Source: Pleodorina starrii
Taxonomy: Eukaryota > Chlorophyta > Chlorophyceae > Chlamydomonadales > Volvocaceae
Reading direction: 5' to 3'
Assembly: GCA_030267565.1 (NCBI GenBank)
Contig: BRXU01000018.1
Span: 1,736,001 to 1,800,000 of the forward strand
DNA length: 64,000 nucleotides
A model generated the notes under the pieces. The model saw nothing but the letters and a program-made list of their open reading frames with translations, searched no databases and was not told the origin of the DNA. Below are positions 54,070-64,000 of this stretch, in pieces; position 1 is the first letter of the stretch, and each line of letters begins with the position of its first letter. Both the position numbers and the translations under genes were made by a program.

Positions 54070-54290
54070 GAAAAGCGTACACGACAAAGTTCTCGCCGTA
54101 CATTGCTGCGGTCGCGACTTGCGGTCAGCCGGATCACCGTGCTCGTCCAAATAAGCGTGCACGACAAATTCACTGTCGTAAGTTAATACCACCTTCACAT
54201 CGGTTGCGGCCAGCCTTGCCAACTTGCTCGTCCAAAAAAACGTGCACGACAAAGTGCTTGCCGTAAATTAATGCGACCTTCTCCAAAGCC
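54070..54290 (-). repeat. Three imperfect tandem units of about 80 bp
   Basis: The motif CGTGCACGACAAA (CGTACACGACAAA in one copy) recurs near 54076, 54155 and 54240, each in a similar context (TGCTCGTCCAAA before the second and third). On the minus strand each copy can be read as a FVVHVFLDEQ-like peptide, but stops interrupt the frames, so this is decayed repeat DNA and not a gene. Confidence 0.6.
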
Positions 54291-56330
54291 ATATACACAC
54301 ATCATGTGTAGAGTCAAGTACTTCCTTCATAGTGAATCATTGTGACATTTGTATTTAGGCTTACGGCGCAAGTGATCCCGCCCCGCCCCAGTAACGTTAA
54401 AGTATAACTACAGACCTAAGCTGGACTCAGGAAGGAAGATCGCTCCTGCTAGGCTCCTGGAAACACATAAAGTTTCACACGCGGTGAATGACGCTAGTAA
54501 TTCATACATGGACGCTTCTTTGGCAGTTTCTAAGCGGCGTTACAGCTTACGTTTGCCGTCGCTTGCTCGCTGGGCATTCCTGATTGTACTGCCCACTATA
54601 ATGTTAATACTCGGGCGGCCCAGATGCTTCCGGCCGTTTTAATCGTCGAGCGCCGGATACGTATGTGCAGTTGCACGTGACTGCGACCGATGGTGAGCGC
54701 CCCACGTGTAGCTGGCTTCGCTCCGTGCTGCACAGAACCTCACGGAAACCGTCATACGCATAGTCACGAGGGGTCACATGCGGCGGAATGTTTCGCGAGC
54801 GCTCGGGCGTTTCTTCCCCAGGTATATCTATCGCGCCCCGCGCGCGCCCGTGCACCCCAAAGCAAGCGCCCCGGCCGCGCTTTCAGCTTGGCCTAGCAGT
54901 GGATTGGCTAGCAAGGAAAGCACGGTGTGTGCCTCAACGCGTTGCTGCAAAGTGCTGGGAAAGACGGCTCGCAGCCCGGTTCGCGTTCGATGAGTTGACA
55001 GTCCCGGGGGCACTGAATGAAACTGCACCGAGAAAGGCACCGTACCGGGTCATCCGCGGCCCTCACAACGATTAGGCAGGTGTCATAGGATGTCATACGA
55101 TTATTACCCCAACCCGTACTGATGCAGCGGGCTGACAGCCCCTTCTTTCCACCCCGCACACCATTCGCCTGCCGCTGAAGCGTCTGTCAGCAGCTCCTTT
55201 AAAACGCGTTCAGCAGGGATCCACGCGGACACCAACACGCGTGTGACGCACCGACGGCAAAGCTGTCACTTGAGCGCGCAGCTCGCGATGTCTGCTCGCC
55301 TGTTGGCGGTTGCGTAACATCGCGCTCGGCCCTGGAACTACGGTGTCATCTCCGTGGACGTACCGGTACTCGTGCGTTACTGCAGCGTTGGGCGCACACA
55401 GCGGCTCGCAAAGGTGACACCCCCGCGCTACCGGCACGGGGCCGTGCCGCCATGGCCGGGGTAAAACCCGTATGACAGTGGACCCGAATGGATCGCCCAC
55501 CGGTGCATACCGCAACGGACACTGCCGCGGCCGAAGCCCAACCCCCAGGAAGCGGGCACCCAAGCGAGCAGTGACATGACCCAAAGTTAGGGGCAGCTGC
55601 AGGACCCACAGCGGCACGTTTGTCTACAACTCCTGATGTGGCGCGCGCTTCCGTGCCTCGCATTAGAAGGATACATGCCCGCCGGTTCTCCGTCCATTGC
55701 TGGCCTGCGATCTGTACGGAAACAGACCGCACGCGGACAGCGTCTTCCGCCCTCCCACGCCCCCCAATAAGGCCCCTCTGGCTACTCCATTACAGACCCC
55801 CCCCCACGTGCTTTCTTCACCAGTCGGTTGCCGGGCTCTTGTATCGAGCGAGCGGGCGGGCGGCCGCTTGCCGCACCAGAAGCCAGCCGGCGGTCCGCCA
55901 GCCCTGCTGGTGCGGGGCCGCACGGCGGCCCCGTCCCCACCCCCGGATAACCCACCGCTTTTCAACCAACCTCGCCTCCTCATCGATCGGGGCGGTCCTC
56001 ATCAGTCGTCATGCTGTTCAAGTTGATGACGGCTCGAGAAGTCGACATGGGTGCGACTGCATTTCGACAGTCGACACATCGGCAAATACGCAAATCGGAG
56101 CACTTAATGAGGGACACACAACACAGCAAGTTGATTGTGCACAGCAACGGACTAGAGGTCCGTAACGGTCCCCCTCTCCCCCCGCCCGTCCTTCCGGTAC
56201 AGAGTAGTACCGTACATCCCAACGCAAGTAACCAAAAGGAGGCAAAACAAGGGGTTGGTGTCGGCTTCCTTGAAGCCGGAAAAAGGGCGGGGCCCCACTA
56301 AATCCGTACGGGTTAAGTTGAGTGCTAGGG

Positions 56331-56588
56331 CGGCGAGGGCGTGAAGTGTGAGAGTGTCGACATTCCTGCTGATAGACAGCCAGAGCTTTTTCCCGAAATG
56401 CCTGCTAGCCGAGTTGTTAGCAAGGCCTGCCGGCGCCGCGCGAAGCGCGTCATCCCGCCGGGTGCATCAGCGCATATGCGCATCGACCGAAATACGGCAT
56501 TTCCAAAGCGAGCGGCGAGGGCGTCAACTGTGAGAGTGTCGACATTCCTGCTGATAGGCAGCCAGAGCTTTATATCTGAAATGCCTGC
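56331..56588 (+). repeat. Direct repeat pair of about 75 bp
   Basis: Copies at about 56331-56406 and 56513-56588 share GAGAGTGTCGACATTCCTGC and flanks with a few substitutions, offset by about 182 bp. Confidence 0.75.
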
Positions 56589-57327
56589 GGCTTCAGCAAT
56601 CCGACCCATGTTTAGCATCGCGCGCCGTCTCGGCACTGTGCAACTCTTCCGTCCAGCGCATTGGCTGAAGTTACTTGACAGTAGACATGGAGTGTATCAT
56701 TTACACATCACGCAGGCTGACTTGCCAATAGAAGGACAGCGGAACTGTTTGCGAGGGTTGATTGCGACGACGTGCAGTTGCCGACGAGAGTGCACAGGCT
56801 TCGCTACTGAGGTATTCGCCGTAGAGGAGGCTTGAATGCTTTAACATTAGGACAGGGATCCCCTAGGTTGCCGACTGGACTTGTTGGGCGGCCCGCAGAA
56901 GACCGCTGCATCATGCGTGCATTTGCGGCTTGGCGTCTAACAACCAGCAGTTTGCCCCTCATGGTTTGCTCCTTGCAACCTTTGTAATATAAGTGTGCGT
57001 CAAGTCGGTCGGACCGGCTAGCAAAGCTGCTGTGGTGTGGTCGCGGGAAGAATGTTCGCAATGCAAACTTAGTTGGTCGCCGAAACGAAGATTCATTTCA
57101 CGCCGTCATGTCAGAAATCCACTTTAAGGAACGATGAATCTTCTGGAATTAATTATAGGCCGAGAGGTGTTGGTTTGACCTCGGCCTCGGTCCATGGAGA
57201 CTGCCAAACTGGTTTTTACTCATGCGATGTTGGGTTCCTATAATAAATTTACCGTGCAATACGGAATGTAATCTTTTACTTATGAAGCCTTTCCGTTGGC
57301 CGAGATTCTGCACTTTGGTTAGGACAC

Positions 57328-57372
57328 CACAGTCCACAGTCCACAGTCCACAGTCCACAGTCCACAGTTCAC
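57328..57372 (+). repeat. CACAGTC heptamer array
   Basis: About six tandem CACAGTC units, the last with a C-to-T change. Confidence 0.85.
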
Positions 57373-59698
57373 AGGCCACACGGACATGGGCAATCCTACA
57401 GGGCGGGGCCCCCCCGGGCGCTTCGCGCTGGGGCCCCGCCCAAAAACCCACTTAGCGGGTGATGATCGTGTGCTCGTGGCTCGAGAAGCTGCTCGAACGA
57501 GAAAGGCCCGCGCGTTTTGCCAGTTTGCCGGCTGCGGCCACCATGCATATACCGGTACGGCACACACGTGCGCAACAGCCCGCACCGCGCCCCCATCCCC
57601 CCACCATCGGTGGACAAATTAGTCAATAACAGTCTTCTATAGTGTTGTGGCGTAACGGTTCGTGTATACTGATTATGAACCCGGGGGGGGGGCGCCAGCA
57701 CCCCCCCGCAAGCCACCGGCCGGCTCCATCCTCCTCCCCCGGTCAGCCGGTGCCAAGCGCCCGTCCGTAAGCACACGGCCCCCTAGATACCATAACGTAC
57801 CTCAATACGGCCATGGCCACACACACCCACACACACACCGGCCAACGTGTACTCATACGTCCGTGGTGCCTCATACCGTCATACGTACCGGCGCATACGG
57901 CATCTCGTACATTTACGGACACAAAGCGGGAGGTTAGGGCCCATCTATCTCGCTACACGGAACCCCAACATACTGTACTCCTGCTCCAGCAGCTTGCTGC
58001 CTGCAGAAAATCACAATCGGCTCCGTATATCGGCTCATGACCGCCACCACTGCCGTCACGGCAGTGGTTGATTGGCGGGCCGACGCTCACCGGCTTCAGC
58101 CTCACGCCACCTACCAATGAACTTCCAAACCCCGCTCGACCAGGCGCAGGCGCGCAGCGCATCAAGGCTTCCCAGACACCAACAACACCAACAAAACGCC
58201 ATCCGCCGCGTCCCTTTATCGCCCGAAGGGTGACGAGGAGCCACTCGCGCACGTTGCCGTGCGGGTGGAGGTTGCTTGAGGCCTAATAAGAACGAAGTAC
58301 CAGGGAGGAGACCTCGCGTCGATCGCGCGGTTCAGTCAAGGCCGCACCAAGCGCCGTCGCCGACGGCTGTGCGTGGGGTTCCCCGCGCGTCATAACAAGT
58401 CATCATCAATAATCGACGTCAACAAATTAATCAATTTGTGCACGTACTGTCGCCGACCCCCGATGCCCTCTCGGGCATGCCTGGATGCCTGACGGCAGCT
58501 CAAAATAAAGGAGGGGCAGGCGATGTACAGTTGTACGATGTACGATCCGAATCATACGCCAGTTCTGGAAGGCACGCCACCTGCTTCCTTCGTAGTACCG
58601 CCGTTAGCTCGCCCTCTACTTCACCTCATACTCCTACTCCAACAGAGGCGACGCCCGTGAAAATTCTTGGTGAGCAAAAATGTAGGGATGAGGAGGCAGG
58701 GCCCTGTGCCTTGCAAGCCCGACCGCGCATGGACACGGAACATATGGCCGGCCACGCCGTGTGCGTGTGTGTGCGGGCGTGAGACCGGGCCGTCTCTAGT
58801 TCTGGATGACATTGTGCTACGACGTGCTACGACCTCAACATACGACTGGGTACGACCATTCATCGCCCGGTGCACGGACTGCACACACGTGTGTATGTAT
58901 GAGCCCCAGATCCTCCATACTCTTCTTCGACAAAAAGAAAGGGACCAGCTAGCCCCATGAAATTGTTTTTTTGGAGTATCCCTGTGGGTGGCAATAGAGA
59001 AGAACCGAAGTGATGTTATCGAGGCTACCCTAGACGGACAGCCCTTGTTGGGCTTGACCACACCCTGCCGACAACCGCTGCAAGTTCCTCAGCAAAGAGA
59101 CTCCTCCGCAAACGACGGAGAGGGCCGGAGAGCAGCCGGGGGCCACCAGCCGCCCGACTACGCGGCAGCCCCCAGCCCTCAAAGGCACCGCTGGTCAACC
59201 GGTCAATGAACCTTCGCCCAATGGAGGGAAGCAAGCAATTGGCTTCATGCATCATGCGAGAGGGTACATGGCCCCCCCCTCCTGACCCACCGCGATAGTC
59301 CGGCCCCTGCCCTCCTCCCGCAAATGCAACCAGCGTCAACCCCCATTCCATTCCCCACCCGCCCGCGTGTTCCCACCGGGGCTGCCGCCCCCCCTGGAGC
59401 GCGGCGGCGCACGCCAGTCCCCGAATGCAGAGACTCCAGCCACAGCTGCACTGCGCGGCGCACGCCCTCTACGGCCCCCGAAGCGTGGCGCACGCGCACC
59501 CCGCCACCGACGACTAACCGCCTTCACTGCTGCGCGGAAGCACTGCGGGGCGGGGCGGGGCGGGAGAGAGATCCATCCGCGGATCGATTCGCCGTCAGTG
59601 CCCAGGTGGCGGATGGTGCGTGTCATGGCAGTTGGTGGTGGTGGTGGTATGCGTGGGCAACGTTTTCCGGATGGTGGAGGGTTCGAGAGGCGGTCACC

Positions 59699-62600
59699 TC
59701 ACGGTGAGGTGAGGAGCAGCCGGGCACCGGACGCGCGCGTGGAAGGCGAGGCGAGGCGAGGCGAGGCGAGGCGAGGCGAGGCGAGGCGAGGTGAGGCGAG
59801 GCGAGGCACGCAAGGGTGGGATCCTACGGTGCCCCACAAGAGGTCAATGGCCACGTCGGGCCCAGAGGCGGCGCCGCGGGCTGTCTTGAGATCCAAGACA
59901 GGACAGGACAGGACACGACACGACAAGGCACGGCAGGACACGACACGACAGGACACGACGAGACAGGTCACGGCGGTGGCAGCGGTGCCTACCGTTCAGC
60001 AGGAGCTGGGCGTTGCTGGCCTTGAAGCCGCTGCGGTAGCGGCACACGACGACCTAAGGGGGGCAGCGGCGCAGCGGAGCCCGGCAGCACAGCAGAGCCC
60101 GGAGGGAGCGGCGGGAGGGGCGCGCGCGTGTGTCTTTCCAGAGTCTTCCCAGGGCAGTATCAGACGCAGCCCGGGGCAGGGTGAGGGCACGTTAGGCACA
60201 TTACGTGATGGTGGCGGTGTGCTGACGGGGGAGTGATCGATGTGGGGGGGGGAACACGTTCGTCTTCACCGCCTGGCGTCTGGTGGCCTGGCGTCTGGTG
60301 GCCATCCACCCATCCCGATGAAAGCCCAGCCCGGACCTTCCCGGTTTCTGCCCCCAGCCCCTGCCCGGTACCTCCTGCCCTCCCGCCCCTCCGCCCCGTC
60401 CGTTCCACCCCCCCCCCCTTACCTTGCATCCTCCGACTCCCCCGGGCATCCGCGGCATGGCCACATCCGCCTTGCCCACCCCGCAACCGAACAGCGCACT
60501 GCTCCGCCAAACCAGCTGAACAAAGTGGCCCGTACCGCGGGGCATGTTGATTTCGTACGGGTTAGGCACGGTGAAGTCGTACAGCTTCACCTCGGAGTAC
60601 CAGGCGTCGATGGCCCGCTTGCAGCTCCAGTCGGGTTTGGGGTAGCTGGGGGTATGAGGAGGGTGGGGTGGCCGGGTGGGTTGGGGTGGGTTGGGGTGGG
60701 TGGGGTGGGGGTGAGTGGGGATCCACAGATAGGCCGGAGCCCATTGGGGCGGTGGGGAAAGAGGGGTTAGGGCCAGGAGCGAAGGCTTGATACGATGCCA
60801 GGGAGATTATTCGGAATGTTAGGTGCAATAAGCACTGAAGCAGGTTAGGTACGGCACCGGTAACGGACCAGCGCTGGGAATTGGGCGACCTAGGCCGTAT
60901 CGGCCACGTCCGTCCGCAGAAAGCGCTTTCCGACGGTCTCTGGAGGACTCTGAAGCCCGCTGTGACAGCAGCAAACAAAAGGATAGAGCCACAACACAAT
61001 ACGCTGGAGATATTATATCCGGGACGAAAGATGCCGGACTGACAGGGCCCTGGGGATGCTCCAAGGGAACAACATTCCGACCGCGGGGGGATGCGGGGTT
61101 TGGGACGACACCATGTTTGCGTGCGCTCGTCCATCCGTACATACACACACAAGTCAAACTTACGTTTGCAGGTTGTACAGGTTCTCCCCTCCCACCCCCG
61201 CGTGCTCCAGGTCGCACTGCTGCTCCGCCAGCACCTGGGCGTACGACTGCGCGTCCGCTGCCAGCTCCGCGTCCCAGGTCAGGGGCGGGGCCTGGTGCCA
61301 GGAGCGGTAGGTGTTGGTGGCGGAGAAGACGGAGGCGGAGTCGGAGCAGTTGCCGCCTGGGGGAAACGTAGGGGGCAGAGGGGTGGGAGGGGAGGGATGT
61401 GGACGTGGACGGGGTGGGAGTGGAGGGACGGGATGGGCCGGGAGGGGAGTGGCGGTGACGGCGGCGCGAGCTGGACAGGAGTCGTAGCTCGTAGGGCGGT
61501 AGGTGCCGAACACGTGGGGGCGCGAGCATGCAACTTCATTTGGTGCGAGCTGGACGGCTCTCGTCCAGTCGCAACCCCGACCCGACAACTGAGCGCCCCC
61601 TGGTCCGATATCCGACCCATCGTGTAGGCCACTACTTGGTCAGTGGTCGCAGAAGAGCTTGCTTCCGTGGCGCAGCACAGCACAGCACAGCAAAGCCAGC
61701 CTTCCCACGGCCCGGGGGAGGCACGGAACGAGGCCAGGTGTCGTACAGTCAAGAACACGGAGATACGGTCGCATGGGGTCTCGCCTGGGTGACAAGCTGG
61801 CTCACCTCCGAAATCGCCGGAGTCATCGTCAGTGCTCGCCGGTAGCTCTGATGATGGCGGGGGCTGCAGTGGGGGTGGCGCCGGTGTGGGTGCCGGCGGC
61901 GGTGGCGGGGGTGGCGGCCGCATTGGTGGAGGGGGCGATGGCCGCGGCGGTGATGGTGACAACAGCGGTGGTGGCGACGGCGGCGGTGGCGATGGCGGAG
62001 GTGGCGACGGCGGCGGTGATGGTGGGGACGGCGATGGCGGCGGCGGTAGCGACGGCAGCGATGGCGGTGGCGGGGCCGGTGGCATAGGACTTAGAGCTGG
62101 TGGAGGCGGTGAGGCAAGCAGCCGACGCGGGGGAGGCGATGGAGGCGGGGGCAGTTTTGGTTTGGGAGGCCGCACCAACTTTGGAGAGCGAGGCTTGGAC
62201 GGCGCCACTGGGTTTGGAGTCAGCGGAGACAAGGGCGGCAAGGAGGGCGGGTTGGGTGCCGATGGATCGGGCGGCGGCGGGTCGCTGGGAGCCATCGGTG
62301 GCGGGGGGCCGGGCTCAGCAGGTTCTGATGGCGGGGGATCTGGCCACCTCCAGACGCGAATTCGAAGCCCGCGACTGCGCGACCCGCGGTGCGGTCGGTT
62401 TTCGTCGCTGGCTTCCCATGCTGTCGCCATCGCCCGGCTGTCCGCGCGAAAATCCAGCAGGCTGGCGTCCACGAGTTCATGGTCATGCCGAGGCCCTGTA
62501 AAGGCATAAGCAATGATCCAATTGTTTGGCTCGGGCCTTACTGTGGAGTGCGGACGTTTTGGCGGTGCCGAATGTTTCGGCCATGAACCATGAACTGGCT

Positions 62601-62700
62601 CTGCACGGCACGCACCTTGGTCATAACCTGCGGACCTGGCCCGAGCTTGACATGTGCATAACACAAGTACTAACTTGAAAATGCCCCAAACGGCAGCCAT
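59699..62700 (-). CDS. Secreted polyproline CAP/PR-1 domain protein (pherophorin-like rod)
   Basis: Predicted extracellular, probably hydroxyproline-rich matrix protein. Exons: 61806-62700, 61164-61356, 60423-60645, 59993-60053, and less surely 59699-59880, giving 517 residues. The chosen ATG (62700) opens directly onto a signal-peptide-like MAAVWGIFKLVLVLCTCQA; the upstream in-frame ATG (62757) would bury it behind 19 residues. A spacer of about 110 residues is followed by a long PPSPPP/PPPP rod (about 61815-62330), typical of volvocine pherophorins. The CAP domain follows: NTYRSWHQAPPLTWDAELA, CDLEHAGVGGENLY, then GHFVQLVWRSSALFGCG (the CAP signature) and CKVVVCRY. The residue before NTYR is Thr, where PR-1 proteins usually have a metal-binding His. 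The final exon encodes a SPRLA repeat derived from a GCGAG array and is tentative; the true C terminus may lie elsewhere after 59993. Confidence 0.87.
59747..59812 (+). repeat. (GGCGA)n pentamer array
   Basis: About 13 GGCGA units with one GGTGA variant, at the tentative 3' end of the CAP gene. If translated it gives a SPRLA pentapeptide repeat. Confidence 0.85.
59893..59970 (+). repeat. GACAG/GACAC pentamer array
   Basis: Degenerate tandem GGACA/CGACA units, inside the last CAP-gene intron if the terminal exon is real. Confidence 0.8.
60719..60748 (+). repeat. Dispersed intronic repeat, module 2 copy
   Basis: GATAGGCCGGAGCCC and flanks inside the second CAP-gene intron. It shows that the family is not confined to the channel genes. 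Confidence 0.65.
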
Positions 62701-64000
62701 TACTGGCGCCTTGACCGCGGCGGGCGGCGCGGCCGAAGGACGAATAAATTCAGGCACTAGTGGCTGCGGCCCACTTAAAATGGTGTACTTATGTCAATGT
62801 TGATATAATAGCTATCATACGAAGGCTTTGACATTTATCGGCTTAACGTCGCCGTCCGTCGCTCGCGACACGGATAAACCGACGACTCCGTTGGCCGAAT
62901 GTTAACGTTTGGTCATCAAAAGCTGTTTTTTTTATTAGTTACAAGATTATCTCTTGCAGCTCGCTGGGTCGCTGTCTGTCTTTGCGCCGGCAGGCGTCCA
63001 ACAAGTTGCAGTAAACTTGCCCACACGACTGTTGACAGCCATTGTATGTTAGATATGTAACAGTCAATTAAAAGATAATTACTATTTATATAGCTTGGAA
63101 AAGGATGCTGAAGTGTCACTGCCACTTTTTTGTGGTACAGAGCAACAAGCTACTGCCGTGCCCGTCACCCAAGCACAATTGAGCCTTGTAATCCCTTCAT
63201 ACACTTCTGGGTACAAACTAGTTTTGTAAGCACGAGTTTAAACATGTAAAGCTTTTTACCCGCTGATGTGCGCTATTGCCAAGATGCTTAGACGCTAATG
63301 CTAGCATTTGGGTGTCATCGCCTGCGTGATTAACCCTCTCACCATATATTGTGCCATGGTTGGGCATGAAATGTCTCCTCACAAAAAAGTGAGCTATCAT
63401 TTCGGCCGATAGAGTTACCACTTGAACCTAGTCAGTTTGTAGCGCGAAGCGGCTTGGCAGCTACGCACAATTTCATGCACCACCTCATTTCGCTTGGTTT
63501 GCTTGGTATCCCGAGGACTGGAAACTTATTGAGCGGCATAGCAGACTGGACCGGTGGACGGGTTGCCACTTTCGGGGCGGCATTGGGTGTGCGAAGCGAT
63601 AACATGCAGGCGCAGTGACACATGTCAGGCCATAGTGATCGATGGGTTACGAAGCATTCTCACGGCCTAGCGTTGGGAGGTTCTCAACGGTGGACGCTCA
63701 GGTCGCATCTAGATTGCCCGAATGTGCAAGATGCCCTTGTGGTACGAGCTTGATCGAGGAGACTGAAGGCGAACGCCTACGGGCACGCCACTTTTAATGT
63801 GGGGCCGCCCAGCTTCTCATATCGGTACTGGACGGAAACCAGGAGTGCCGTTTGACGCGGAACCACCTTTGGTTGGTGGAACCTCGGGAAGATGTGGAGG
63901 GTGCGGTTTGGGACATTGTGTGTCTTGCGGCAACAGGGGCGCTGCCTTAACAAGTAAACCGCAACGAGGGATTGCCATTGGAACGTGTGAGCCGGGGGCT
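62701..64000. other. Upstream flank of the CAP gene; no gene recognised
   Basis: AT-richer than the rest of the window. It should hold the CAP gene promoter (transcription leftwards). I see no convincing core element. Short ORFs on the minus strand (62916-63125, 63218-63421, 63432-63623) lack any recognisable feature. Confidence 0.5.

Larger units (their letters stand above)
52101..59698. other. Region without recognisable genes
   Basis: Several ORFs of 60-180 codons occur on both strands (for example 52404-52853 minus, 52542-52913 plus, 52981-53427 plus, 53544-53861 minus, 55620-56165 plus). None shows a domain motif, a clear splice chain or tail-to-start continuity, so I call none. The base composition is less GC-skewed than in the channel genes. 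Repeats: about 80-bp imperfect tandem units at 54070-54290, direct repeats at 56331 and 56513, a CACAGTC array at 57328-57372, a GC-rich hairpin at about 57400-57442, and a perfect hairpin at about 58048-58068. The promoter of channel B should lie near the left edge. Confidence 0.5.

Noticed and set aside
56331..56588. CRISPR-like or long terminal repeats
   Set aside because: Only two imperfect copies with no spacer periodicity, primer-binding site or internal retroelement ORF.

Overview
The window looks like nuclear DNA of a volvocine green alga (Chlamydomonadales). The coding sequence is very GC-rich and cut into many small exons by introns full of simple repeats. Exons carry long Gly/Ala/Ser/Pro homopolymer runs. 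A candidate TGTAA poly(A) signal (volvocine style) follows one gene, and one gene combines a pherophorin-like polyproline rod with a secreted domain. The species cannot be named from the sequence. No organellar, bacterial or rRNA/tRNA segment was recognised.

Layout: (1) 327-4281, plus strand: the 3' two-thirds of a phosphoglucomutase/phosphopentomutase (PGM2 type) gene that starts upstream of the window. (2) 4282-10501: about 6 kb of non-coding, repeat-rich DNA with two fold-back elements. (3) 10502-15134, plus strand: a complete seven-exon ADP-ribosylhydrolase of the ARH3 type, with a 17-nt micro-exon and a GC-AG intron. (4) 15135-17980: non-coding. (5) 17981-34661 and 38964-52100, both minus strand: two head-to-tail paralogous ion channels of plant SKOR/AKT architecture (six membrane segments, C-linker, cyclic-nucleotide-binding-like fold, ankyrin repeats, long low-complexity tail). 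I could chain every exon in phase: 23 exons and 1829 residues for the left copy (channel A), 20 exons and 1701 residues for the right copy (channel B). (6) 52101-59698: about 7.6 kb with no recognisable gene. (7) 59699-62700, minus strand: a secreted proline-rich CAP/PR-1 protein. (8) 62701-64000: its upstream region.

The most interesting content is the channel pair. Both keep the plant K+-channel scaffold, but the selectivity filter is not TVGYGD: channel A reads SMGDGR, which resembles the non-selective bacterial NaK filter, and channel B reads GLGDAA. Both also have a charge-poor S4, a CNBD split by a low-complexity insert, and a degenerate phosphate-binding cassette. A 253-bp stretch in the ankyrin exons is about 97% identical between the copies while flanking coding sequence has diverged, which points to recent gene conversion. 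Intron positions have turned over between the copies. A small family of dispersed repeats appears in at least a dozen introns across the phosphomutase, channel and CAP genes.

The genes do not form an obvious pathway. They read as independent nuclear loci: sugar-phosphate metabolism, ADP-ribose removal, membrane cation transport, and extracellular matrix.
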